Shown here one piece after another: positions 1 through 5,093 of a DNA stretch of 5,120 nucleotides; position 1 is the first letter of the stretch; every line of letters begins with the position of its first letter. The notes beneath the pieces were generated by a model. That model searched no databases. It had not been told where the DNA came from and worked only from the letters and a program-made list of their open reading frames with translations. Origin of the DNA: an uncultured Acidimicrobiia bacterium (GTDB taxonomy: Bacteria; Actinomycetota; Acidimicrobiia; Spongiisociales; Spongiisociaceae). Location of the stretch: contig CALCCX010000238.1 of NCBI GenBank assembly GCA_937900165.1, positions 1 through 5,120 of the forward strand, in the 5' to 3' direction. The translations under genes and the position numbers were made by a program.

Positions 1-507
1 GCGGTTTCTCCTGTTCATGTGTTGTCGTCTCCTGACCCGAACCTGACCTCAGATCGGCTGGCCATGTTCCTGCGCACCACACGAGAGAAGGAGCTCACCC
101 GCAGATTCGCAGAGGCACGCAAACGCAGTGTCCTTCCGGGTCGAACTCGAAGGAACCTCAGTAGCGCCGAGAAGGAAAGGATTGCTAGCAACCTCTCTGC
201 AACGACCATCTTCGACCTGTTCTGGCGTCTTCGCACGAAAGCAAACTACGACGACGCCGATACGTTCGTTCTCGGTGCTGCAGGCGTCTCCGACGCCCAC
301 GCTTTTGCTGATTCGTTGGCCATCCTTGCGGATGCGTCGGTCGCCGCGCTTGAGGCGCTTGTAATCGCATACGTCGGCCCGGAGCACTACGCGCGGTTCG
401 CCACTTCGTATCGTGATCGAATCAAGGCGGAACCTGATTCTGCTGTGGCGCTGCGCGCAGAGCTGTTCTCCGCGGACACCACCAACATTGGCGAGGCCCC
501 TTTCTAG
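1..507 (+). CDS. C-terminal part of an unrecognised protein (5' end outside window)
   Basis: The reading frame is open from base 1 to the TAG at 505-507, so the gene probably starts upstream; in-frame alternatives are GTG at 19 and ATG at 64, and neither has a visible Shine-Dalgarno sequence. From GTG-19 the product is 162 residues, rich in Ala and charged residues, with no signal peptide or membrane segment. The first third is basic (FLRTTREKELTRRFAEARKR). The rest looks all-helical, with a conspicuous patch FWRLRTKANYDDADTF at about residues 68-83 and then an alanine-rich helix. I do not recognise the family. The R-x-x-x-N-Y patch is vaguely like helical HEPN-type domains, but that is too weak to name a function. 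It converges on the integrase ORF, with 34 bp between the stops. Coding status is supported by frame length and codon choice only. Confidence 0.55.
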   Translation, partial: AVSPVHVLSSPDPNLTSDRLAMFLRTTREKELTRRFAEARKRSVLPGRTRRNLSSAEKERIASNLSATTIFDLFWRLRTKANYDDADTFVLGAAGVSDAHAFADSLAILADASVAALEALVIAYVGPEHYARFATSYRDRIKAEPDSAVALRAELFSADTTNIGEAPF

Positions 508-541
508 GTTCCGGAGCCAGGCGTGTCGGCTGCGGTTCTGA

Positions 542-1306
542 CTAGCGATACCTCGTCGTCTCTCCCGCAATCTGCTGCCCAGATCTGATGGCAACAAGTG
601 CGGCAATCTGCGACGCTGCTTCCGCCTGCATTCCTGGGATCACGTGGGCGTACTGTTTCATTGTGAATGCCGGGCTTTCGTGGCCGAGGCGTTCGCTGAT
701 TACCTTGATCGGAACCTGTGCCTTGAGTGCAATTGTTGCGTGCGTGTGACGCAGGTCGTGAAGGCGGATGGTTGGCACTTCCATCTTCGCCACGAGGCGC
801 TCGAAGGCTTGGGAGAACGTATGGGGGTGGATCGGTGATCCGTCCTCTTTGCAGAACACGAGATCGTTGTCCTGGTAGTCGGTGCCCCACTCTTCCCGGT
901 CGATTTGTTGTCTCTGACGGTGCGCCCGGAGCTGGCTGACGGTTCCCTCATCAAGGTCGATGACTCGTGCGTGGTGGTTCTTCGGTGTGGACGTGATGAT
1001 CTTGTAGGCGACTGCGACTAGAGCCTGTCGCACGGAGATACGTGCTCCATTGAAGTCGACATCTTTCCATCGGAGGCCGAGGACTTCGCCGTCTTCGATC
1101 TTGCCTGACGGATCGTAGCCTCGTGCCTGATACATAGGTGCTTGTGAACCGGGCCCCTCGGACCACGACACCTCGATTGCGGTCGCTCCCTGGTCCCTGC
1201 ACCAGTGCTCGAATTGGTCGAGCGCGGCCGAGCCGATGCCTCGCCGCCTCCGTGGCCGACCGGCGGTGACTATCGAATGCCACACTTGGGTAGATATGTC
1301 GGGCAC
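542..1306 (-). CDS. Chimeric ORF: GNAT fragment fused in frame to a tyrosine recombinase catalytic domain
   Basis: The GTG-initiated ORF encodes 254 residues. Residues 1 to about 70 are acetyltransferase-like (see the separate entry). From residue 73 (GEVLGLRWKDVDF) to the end it is the catalytic domain of a phage-type tyrosine integrase. Visible active-site elements are the beta-hairpin lysine in TPKN (K109), the H-x-x-R box LHDLRHTHA (H183, R186), the LGHES histidine (H209) and the nucleophile in MKQYAHV (Y219), followed by the usual PGMQAEAA tail. The first catalytic arginine, expected just before GE (R-x-G-E), is replaced by Glu (E71), because the junction falls exactly there. The arm-binding and core-binding domains are absent, so the protein should be inactive. 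The upstream in-frame stop is TAA at 1316-1318. This is either a real gene fusion by deletion or an assembly chimera. Confidence 0.8.
   Translation of the reverse strand: MPDISTQVWHSIVTAGRPRRRRGIGSAALDQFEHWCRDQGATAIEVSWSEGPGSQAPMYQARGYDPSGKIEDGEVLGLRWKDVDFNGARISVRQALVAVAYKIITSTPKNHHARVIDLDEGTVSQLRAHRQRQQIDREEWGTDYQDNDLVFCKEDGSPIHPHTFSQAFERLVAKMEVPTIRLHDLRHTHATIALKAQVPIKVISERLGHESPAFTMKQYAHVIPGMQAEAASQIAALVAIRSGQQIAGETTRYR
1094..1306 (-). pseudogene. GNAT N-acetyltransferase, C-terminal fragment
   Basis: Residues 1-70 of the chimeric ORF contain the GNAT acetyl-CoA pyrophosphate-binding motif RRRRGIGSAALDQFEHW (R-x-x-G-x-G/A pattern, residues about 19-35). It is followed by a beta strand (ATAIEVSW) and the family's usual C-terminal APMYQARGYDPSG. 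This is the second half of an acetyltransferase. The N-terminal strands and first helices, normally about 70-80 residues, are missing: the frame is closed by TAA at 1316-1318, and I find no matching N-terminal sequence in the other frames of 1307-1400. The downstream boundary is taken where the sequence becomes integrase-like, near 1090-1096. Its substrate cannot be predicted. Confidence 0.65.
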
Positions 1307-1400
1307 GACGACTCGTTACTCGGCCTTGATTTTGAGCGCAGGTATCGGGTGCCTTCGTCGGGTACATGAGAGGTCGCCGGACTGGTAGGTTACGGAGGTG
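1307..1400. other. Spacer between gene fragments, no recognised content
   Basis: This stretch separates the GNAT fragment from the end of the XRE fragment. Minus-strand frames give short peptides (for example one ending ALKIKAE before the TAA at 1316-1318) that I cannot assign. It probably contains another junction, because the GNAT N-terminus should lie here and does not. Confidence 0.4.
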
Positions 1401-1514
1401 CTAGTCATCAGGGGAGAAGAGGGCTTCGATGGGTTCTTCGAAGAGGCTGGCTAGTTTGAAGGCGAGGGGAAGGCTCGGGTCGTATCGACCATTCTCGATG
1501 GCGCTCCGGTCTGA
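1401..1514 (-). pseudogene. XRE-family transcriptional regulator, C-terminal remnant
   Basis: Read from 1514 down to the TAG at 1403-1401, the minus strand encodes 37 residues. From about codon 4 it is a textbook end of a small XRE/Cro helix-turn-helix regulator: SAIENGRYDPSLPLAF, then KLASLFEEPIEALFSPDD and stop. This is the last part of the recognition helix plus the final helices of the roughly 65-75 residue YgzD-like regulators. The beginning of the protein is gone, and a TGA at 1517-1515 closes the frame immediately upstream. The break is near 1505-1510, where the adjoining sequence turns into the AlbA_2 gene on the opposite strand. It is too short for automatic ORF callers. The family assignment is secure; function in this state is unlikely. 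Confidence 0.72.
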
Positions 1515-1518
1515 TCAC

Positions 1519-2121
1519 CTTGCACGCCTGGGTGACGTCCTCGAGGGACCCCTCCGACACCTGCTGCCCCACCACAAGTTTCCGCCGAAGATCGAACGCG
1601 TCGAGGTCCCGGACTTGGACGGAAGAGAGGTGCTTGTTGTATCGGTCCCGTCGGGGAATTCGAAGCCCTACGCCCACAAGTCCGACTACTACGTCAGGTC
1701 CCGTACAGCAACCGTTGGGATGCCCGCAGAGACCGAACTGGCGCATGGTCTTGACCGGTGGGAGACCGTCGAGTCGAGGCTTCGACTCGACGCAATCGAT
1801 GTCGTCGAGGTCGAAACCTTCCGAGACGCAGCCATAACCGTCGGCCCGGCAGCGTTCGAACCGACCGCATCGGTCGACGAGGTGCTGCTCGCTCTGAACC
1901 TGCTCGACGATGACGGCCGTCCGAACCGTGGCGGCATCGTGTTGTTTGGCAGACGGGAAGCATTCGCCCGGCACTACGCGATGTTGGGCTGTCACCTCGT
2001 CGCAGTTGACGGCACAGACCTGGCGGAGCAGTTCCTCTACGAAAAGCTCGTCGAGGACAACGCCTTCGCGTCGTTGCGGAGGGCGATCACGTTTTGTCGG
2101 GAGAATCTGCGCACGGCGTAG
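1519..2121 (+). pseudogene. Schlafen/AlbA_2-type putative DNA-binding ATPase, internal fragment
   Basis: The open frame runs from ATG 1429 to TAG 2121 (230 residues), but the first ~26 residues are only the antisense of the XRE remnant. Recognisable homology starts near residue 31. Residues 56-92 (KIERVEVPDLDGREVLVVSV, then KPYAHKSDYYVR) match the end of the AlbA_2/Schlafen DNA-binding domain. Residues 149-175 (SVDEVLLALNLLDDDGRPNR, GGIVLFGRR) match the linker before the GHKL-like ATP-binding domain of RecG-like transcriptional regulators. Missing are the N-terminal E-F-K motif and glycine-rich loop, and all of the C-terminal ATPase and winged-helix part. Homology stops at about residue 227 (CRENLRT), where it meets the start of an integrase on the other strand. 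Full-length relatives have about 400-480 residues, so this is a broken gene. Members are often found in mobile or defence regions. Confidence 0.68.
1767..1792. repeat. Perfect 11-bp inverted repeat with 4-nt loop inside the AlbA_2 fragment
   Basis: The arms CGTCGAGTCGA (1767-1777) and TCGACTCGACG (1782-1792) are perfectly complementary around the loop GGCT. The sequence encodes TVESRLRLDA, so the hairpin may be a by-product of Arg/Leu/Asp/Glu codons. There is no T-run, so it does not look like a terminator. Confidence 0.6.
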
Positions 2122-2156
2122 TACTGGTTGCCCTTCTTGGCGGTGTAGCTCTTCAT
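2109..2156 (-). pseudogene. Tyrosine integrase, N-terminal fragment (start codon and ~16 residues)
   Basis: On the minus strand an ATG at 2156-2154 begins MKSYTAKKGNQYYAVR. This is the characteristic first beta strand of the arm-binding domain of actinobacterial phage integrases, typically MKSYTAKKGN-x-YYAV followed by YEGxDP. The expected YEGxDP continuation is absent: after about 2112 the frame reads RRFSRQNV, which is just the antisense of the AlbA_2 fragment. A good ribosome binding site precedes it. Because the integrase C-terminal half at 542-1093 has the same orientation and family, this may be the other end of the same gene. About 200 residues (rest of the arm domain, core-binding domain, first catalytic Arg) are missing. 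Confidence 0.6.
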
Positions 2157-2163
2157 GACATTG

Positions 2164-2169
2164 CTCCTT
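2164..2169 (-). promoter_or_regulatory. Ribosome binding site of the truncated integrase
   Basis: The minus strand reads AAGGAG seven bases before the ATG at 2156. It supports this ATG as a genuine former gene start rather than a chance codon in the long overlapping minus-strand frame that runs through here. Confidence 0.6.
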
Positions 2170-2358
2170 CCGGGAAGCCGACGGTCGGGTACCTGGTAGA
2201 ACAATCGGTAGAATGAGAGCGGACTGGCGACGCCCTGAAGCAGGTGGGCCGAGATCAGGCCGGACCGAGCGATCTGAGGCGGCCCAAGGTGAGCAGTGGC
2301 CGGTTCTGGGTGGACTCTCGTGATTGGCGAGGGTGTGCGGCGGTGACCCCGTCGTCCG
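2170..2358. other. Intergenic region upstream of the integrase remnant and downstream of the sigma gene
   Basis: No convincing gene is seen in any frame. It would hold the promoter of the integrase remnant (read leftwards) and the end of the sigma-factor transcript. No strong stem with T-run terminator is visible. The only notable structure is the pair of GGTAGAA repeats at 2195-2213. Confidence 0.45.
2195..2213. repeat. Pair of 7-bp direct repeats upstream of the integrase start
   Basis: GGTAGAA occurs at 2195-2201 and again at 2207-2213, 12 bp apart start to start, 39-57 bp upstream of the integrase start codon. The position fits an operator or recombinase/excisionase binding site, but two short copies could be chance. 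Confidence 0.35.
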
Positions 2359-3624
2359 CTATGGGTTTGGCGGGTCGAGGGTCGCGAGCCGGTGTGTGAG
2401 ATACCGTTGTTCAACTTCGTTGGTGCAGAGTTCCAGTGCTGCATGGTAGGCGGTTCGAGCCAGGCGGGTTTTGCCGGCGCGTCGCGCGAGGTCGGCGCGC
2501 ACGGCGTGCAATCGGTGGTTGTTAGCCAGAGCATCGTCGAGTCCGTCGATGACGTCCAAGCCCGCTTGGGGTCCTTCTGATTCGCCCACTGCGACAGCGC
2601 GATTGAGTCGCACGATCGGTGACCCCGTCAGGGTCTCGAGCCTGGCATAGAGCGCCGCGATCGTGGGCCAGTGGGTGTCGTAGGCCGTGGAGGCACGTGC
2701 GTGCTCGACGGCGATCAGTCCCTGGAGGCGAAGTTCCTCGGTATAGCCGACACCAAACGGAAGGTCGACAATCAGCTCGGTGCCCGTTCGGATCTCATCC
2801 TGTCGCCAGAGTGAGCGATCTTGTTCGGCGAGCGTGATGAGCCGCCCGTTGGCCACTCTCGCCCCGCGGCGAGCGTGTTGCAGGAGCAGTAGGCCATAGA
2901 GGGCCTGGACCTGGGGGGAATCGGGAACCAGGCGGAATAGGACTGCGGCTAGCTCGACCGCTTCGCCAGCGAGTTCGGTCCGCAGCAGGTCGGGTCCGCT
3001 GGCGGGGGCGTAGCCGGCGGTGAACGCCAGGTAGATCGTTCGACAGACGTCATCGAGCCGGGTGCGGAGTTCGTTGCCTACCGGTGCCGACAGAGGAATC
3101 CCAGCCGCCACGATCTTCTTCTTCGCTCTGGTGATTCGGGCCGCCATCGTGGCGCGGGACACAACGAATAGCCGTGCGATGTCTTCGGTTGTAGTGCCGA
3201 TCACGAGTCGAAGAGCGAGTGGCGATCTCGCCGCGGGATGCAGCGCCGGATGACAGCAGAGCAGCACCATCGCCAGCCGCTCATCGTCGAGGTCTCCGAT
3301 GTCCCCGGTGGCTGTTGGTTGAATCCAGTCGGTGCTGACGGCTAGGAGCCGAGCCTTGCGTCCGTGGATTGCCTCTGATCGAAGCTGACCTAAGACCACT
3401 CGCGACGCTGTTGTGTATAACCAACCTGCGGGGTTGCCCGGAATGCCTGCGGTAGGCCATCGTTCAGTTGCGCGGGCGAAAGCTTCGCTGAGCGCGTCCT
3501 CGGCAAGATCGAGCCGTCTTGTGCGAGCAACGAGCAGCGACAGTAGCCGGCCCCAATCGGCTCTGTAGGTTTCCGCGATGGTGCGGTCAGCCCATGTCGA
3601 CGACTGGTCTGATTTCGATGTCAT
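2359..3624 (-). CDS. ECF42-type extracytoplasmic-function RNA polymerase sigma factor with C-terminal TPR-like extension
   Basis: The 421-residue protein has a sigma-70 region 2 at about residues 18-90 (ETYRADWGRLLSLLVARTRR, then LAEDALSEAFARATERWP and GNPAGWLYTTASR). A short linker follows, then region 4 at about 115-175 (CCHPALHPAARSPLALRL, then TTEDIARLFVVSRATMAARI), where the helix-turn-helix would read the -35 element. After that comes a long alpha-helical extension: the DUF6596-like part (about 190-290, with VCRTIYLAFTAGY, LLLLQHARRGARV, LAEQDRSLW) and TPR-like helices to the end. This architecture and length are those of the ECF42 group, which has no anti-sigma factor and is linked to DGPF-family genes. 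That partner lies immediately upstream here, overlapping by 38 bp. The ATG at 3624 lies inside the upstream gene and lacks a clear Shine-Dalgarno sequence, so translational coupling is likely and the exact start is not certain. Inducer and regulon are unknown. Confidence 0.9.
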   Translation of the reverse strand: MTSKSDQSSTWADRTIAETYRADWGRLLSLLVARTRRLDLAEDALSEAFARATERWPTAGIPGNPAGWLYTTASRVVLGQLRSEAIHGRKARLLAVSTDWIQPTATGDIGDLDDERLAMVLLCCHPALHPAARSPLALRLVIGTTTEDIARLFVVSRATMAARITRAKKKIVAAGIPLSAPVGNELRTRLDDVCRTIYLAFTAGYAPASGPDLLRTELAGEAVELAAVLFRLVPDSPQVQALYGLLLLQHARRGARVANGRLITLAEQDRSLWRQDEIRTGTELIVDLPFGVGYTEELRLQGLIAVEHARASTAYDTHWPTIAALYARLETLTGSPIVRLNRAVAVGESEGPQAGLDVIDGLDDALANNHRLHAVRADLARRAGKTRLARTAYHAALELCTNEVEQRYLTHRLATLDPPNP

Positions 3625-3940
3625 AGGGAGGGAGGATCCGGCAAAGGTCAGTCATCGTGTCAAGGTCCGGCGCCTCGATGACATAGAAGCCGCCGATCTG
3701 CTCGGTGGCCTCGGCGAACGGCCCATCGGTGACGGTCGATTCGCCGCCGCGGGTGCGCATGGTGGTAGCCGTCGAGCCGTCTTGGAGCGCTTCGCCGGCG
3801 AGCGTTTCAACTCCCGCCCGCTTGCCGCAAGCCTCATCGAACGCGCCGAACTTTGCGAATGTGGCCTCCTGCTCCTCGGGCGACAGCTGATCCCACGGCC
3901 CCACGTCGCCGTCCCCGGCAAGTAGCACGAAATACTTCAT
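3587..3940 (-). CDS. DGPF/YCII-related domain protein, partner of the ECF42 sigma factor
   Basis: The 117-residue cytoplasmic protein starts with the family's beta strand MKYFVLLAGDGD and ends with a strand IEIRPVVDMG. The DGPF signature sits at residues 72-75 (TVTDGPFAEATEQIGGFYVI). Length and layout match the DGPF (YCII-like, ferredoxin-like fold) family. These proteins are the usual genomic partners and main targets of ECF42 sigma factors; their biochemical activity is not established. The ATG at 3940 has an excellent ribosome binding site, and the stop lies inside the start of the sigma gene (3587-3624 overlap), so the two form one operon with this gene first. A candidate ECF42 promoter lies 48-74 bp upstream. 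All expected motifs are present, with no sign of damage. Confidence 0.9.
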   Translation of the reverse strand: MKYFVLLAGDGDVGPWDQLSPEEQEATFAKFGAFDEACGKRAGVETLAGEALQDGSTATTMRTRGGESTVTDGPFAEATEQIGGFYVIEAPDLDTMTDLCRILPPYDIEIRPVVDMG

Positions 3941-3945
3941 CGATA

Positions 3946-3956
3946 CTCTCCTCCTT
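3946..3956 (-). promoter_or_regulatory. Strong ribosome binding site of the DGPF gene
   Basis: The minus strand reads AAGGAGGAGAG, with the AGGAGG core nine bases before the ATG at 3940. It fixes that start codon and suggests the first operon gene is translated strongly, compared with the sigma gene, which lacks such a site. Confidence 0.75.
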
Positions 3957-3987
3957 CATGGCCGGCGCGTGCCACCGACAATATCAT

Positions 3988-4014
3988 GACGCGTGAACAG
4001 GGCGAAAATCGACA
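3988..4014 (-). promoter_or_regulatory. Candidate ECF42-dependent promoter of the DGPF-sigma operon
   Basis: On the minus strand TGTCGA (4014-4009) is followed after exactly 17 bp by CGTC (3991-3988), 48 bp before the DGPF start codon. As I recall it, the motif reported for ECF42 group promoters is TGTCGA at -35 and CGA/TC at -10, found upstream of DGPF genes; spacing of 16-17 bp is normal for ECF sigma factors. The match in sequence, spacing, strand and location is complete, implying positive autoregulation. Not demonstrated here. Confidence 0.7.
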
Positions 4015-4128
4015 GGCGACCCAAGAAACCCAACCCCTAGCGCGGCCTGCAAGACGCTACCCGCCCGATACTCAGGCATCGCGCCCGTGCTGACCTGCGC
4101 GATATCGGCACCAATCATACGATCGCTC

Positions 4129-4157
4129 TTGTGCAATGATCGCATTTATGCGATCAT
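4129..4157 (+). promoter_or_regulatory. Candidate sigma-70-type promoter of the toxin-antitoxin operon
   Basis: TTGTGC (4129-4134) and GATCAT (4152-4157) are 17 bp apart and resemble -35 and -10 boxes, each about 4 of 6 to consensus. The predicted transcription start at 4164-4165 falls on the GTG chosen as the toxin start. The promoter is largely covered by the 26-bp palindrome at 4134-4159, as expected for an autorepressed toxin-antitoxin operon. Confidence 0.45.
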
Positions 4158-4159
4158 TG
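4134..4159. promoter_or_regulatory. 26-bp perfect palindrome, likely operator of the toxin-antitoxin operon
   Basis: The arms CAATGATCGCAT (4134-4145) and ATGCGATCATTG (4148-4159) are exact reverse complements separated by TT. The site ends five bases before the toxin GTG and overlaps the putative -10 box. A degenerate half-site-like sequence (AATCATACGATCG, 4113-4125) lies just upstream. In type II systems the XRE antitoxin dimer typically binds such a palindrome and represses the operon; the antitoxin encoded at 4501 is the obvious candidate. Confidence 0.75.
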
Positions 4160-4164
4160 ACTGC

Positions 4165-4488
4165 GTGGCTGAGATCGAGGCGCATGATGAAGTCGTCGAA
4201 TGGTTCGACGACTTCAGCCAGGATGAGTGGGAACGAACTCAGATTGTTGTCGACCGATTAGCTTCGCTTGGCTCTCAGGCGAGGATGCCGTTCTCTCGAA
4301 GTCTCGGTGAAGGCCTGTTCGAGGTTCGGTTCACGGTCGGGTCTACTGCGAGGCGGATCACGTATCGGTTCACGAAAGACAGCCGAATCATTTTGCTGAC
4401 GACGTTTCGTAAGCAACGCAACAACGAACGAGCCGAGGTCACTCGTGCTCGCAAGATCGCTCAGGATTGCGCCAAGCGCAACCCGTAG
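4165..4488 (+). CDS. RelE/ParE-superfamily toxin, phage Gp49-like (HigB-type)
   Basis: From GTG-4165 the product has 107 residues beginning VAEIEAHDEVVEWFDDFSQD. It is a compact RelE-fold protein with LFEVRF (about 51-56), RRITYRF (63-69) and LLTTFRKQRNNERAE (77-91), all typical of the Gp49/HigB-like group that inhibits translation by mRNA cleavage. The basic residues in the last two motifs are where this superfamily binds RNA. The frame opens upstream to GTG-4087, which would give 133 residues. I prefer 4165 because family members start with this M/V-x-E-I-E-A-H strand, because the palindromic operator occupies 4134-4159, and because a promoter would place the mRNA start on this GTG. No Shine-Dalgarno sequence is seen, consistent with leaderless translation. 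Its stop is 12 bp before the antitoxin start. The gene appears intact. Confidence 0.88.
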   Translation: MAEIEAHDEVVEWFDDFSQDEWERTQIVVDRLASLGSQARMPFSRSLGEGLFEVRFTVGSTARRITYRFTKDSRIILLTTFRKQRNNERAEVTRARKIAQDCAKRNP

Positions 4489-4494
4489 AAGGAG
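4489..4494 (+). promoter_or_regulatory. Ribosome binding site of the antitoxin
   Basis: AAGGAG directly follows the toxin stop codon (TAG 4486-4488) and lies six bases before the ATG at 4501. The antitoxin thus has a strong own initiation site while the toxin has none, which favours excess antitoxin. Confidence 0.7.
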
Positions 4495-4500
4495 ACAACG

Positions 4501-4821
4501 ATGGCCAACTACTCCCGATGGGAAGACATCAAGAAGAGCAAAGGTGAGCCGTCGGCCGAAACTCGGGCCGCGGTCAACCAGGACCTCGATTTGGGTCAGC
4601 TCATCTATGACATGCGCACCGAAGCAGGATTGAGCCAGCGCGAGCTTGCTGAGCGGATGGAAACCACTCAGTCGGTGATTTCGCGTCTTGAGGAAGGCGG
4701 CGGCGCGAAGAACCGGATCGACACCCTCGCACGGGTCGCTACAGCGCTCGATCGGCACCTCATCTTGTCGTTTCCTGTCGAAGTTCCCGACAAGCTCACC
4801 GACGCCGTCCAGGTCGCCTGA
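4501..4821 (+). CDS. XRE-family antitoxin (HigA-type), partner of the upstream toxin
   Basis: The 106-residue protein has an acidic/basic N-terminal arm (about 1-30, MANYSRWEDIKKSKGEPSAE). A helix-turn-helix follows at about 31-90: LGQLIYDMRTEAGLSQRELA, then ERMETTQSVISRLEEGGGAK and IDTLARVATALDRHL, with the recognition helix around TTQSVISRLE (55-64). A short C-terminal tail (FPVEVPDKLTDAVQVA) completes it. It should neutralise the upstream RelE-type toxin by direct binding and repress the operon through the palindrome at 4134-4159. The toxin-first order is that of HigBA-like systems. The 12-bp gap and strong ribosome binding site indicate co-transcription. Length and motifs match full-size family members, and no defect is visible. 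Confidence 0.9.
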   Translation: MANYSRWEDIKKSKGEPSAETRAAVNQDLDLGQLIYDMRTEAGLSQRELAERMETTQSVISRLEEGGGAKNRIDTLARVATALDRHLILSFPVEVPDKLTDAVQVA

Positions 4822-4952
4822 GGCACTCGTGGGAATCGGGATCGATGGCGCACAGATGACGCGGGACAGCCGTAAACAGGTGGGAACAAGCGGGAACAGA
4901 TGTCCACTACGCAGACCGTGTTTCCCTGGTAGGCGGACGAAAACCGCTTGAT
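4822..4952. other. Non-coding stretch between antitoxin and tRNA remnant
   Basis: No credible gene is present; the frames here are short and without recognisable motifs. There is no clear terminator for the toxin-antitoxin operon. It contains GGGAACA-type repeats (4882-4899), a placement that would suit recombinase arm sites next to an att core. Confidence 0.5.
4882..4899 (+). repeat. Tandem GGGAACA repeats, 10-bp period
   Basis: GGGAACA occurs at 4882-4888 and 4892-4898, with a diverged relative GGGACAG at 4863-4869 and GGGAATC at 4831-4837. The one-helical-turn spacing of the two best copies is suggestive of a protein-binding array, but the copies are short. Confidence 0.4.
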
Positions 4953-5023
<71 letters not shown>

Positions 5024-5029
5024 TTTGGC

Positions 5030-5074
5030 GAGACGGGTCTCTTCGTTCCTGTCGAGTCCCTTTCGGGTCTCGAC
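5030..5074. repeat. Two adjacent short hairpins after the tRNA remnant
   Basis: GAGAC/GTCTC (5030-5034 and 5037-5041, 2-nt loop) is followed by GTCGAG-T-CCC (5051-5060), loop TTTC and GGG-T-CTCGAC (5065-5074), a 9-bp stem with one T-T mismatch. The second could act as a weak terminator-like fold, but no T-tract follows on the plus strand. Confidence 0.45.
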
Positions 5075-5093
5075 GTCTCTACCTCGTCGCGTC

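Noticed and set aside
508..541. Possible bidirectional terminator between the convergent first gene and integrase
   Set aside because: Only a 4-bp stem (AGCC/GGCT) with a long loop and no T-run.
49..606. 185-residue minus-strand ORF opposite the first gene
   Set aside because: It has Arg/Cys-rich shadow composition and overlaps both the plus-strand gene and the integrase end; no motif.
1090..1516. GATC sites close to two of the junctions, suggesting ligation of restriction fragments
   Set aside because: The third join (about 2112) has no GATC, and such sites are frequent here, so proximity ligation is not supported.
1408..1995. 195-residue minus-strand ORF
   Set aside because: It is antisense to the AlbA_2 frame, has low-complexity Arg/His/Asp-rich sequence and no family resemblance; the true minus-strand signal (XRE tail) is in a different frame.
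2037..2534. 165-residue minus-strand ORF spanning the integrase start and the end of the sigma gene
   Set aside because: Its first half is a shadow of the sigma factor in another frame and its last part is antisense to the AlbA_2 fragment; only the internal MKSYTAKKGN segment with its RBS is meaningful.
2342..2631. 13-bp repeat CGGTGACCCCGTC at about 2342 and 2619
   Set aside because: Two copies, one inside the sigma coding sequence; about what chance gives in 5 kb of G+C-rich DNA.
4258..4758. 166-residue minus-strand ORF over the toxin-antitoxin genes
   Set aside because: Both plus-strand genes are clearly recognised with proper spacing and RBS, so this is a mirror frame.
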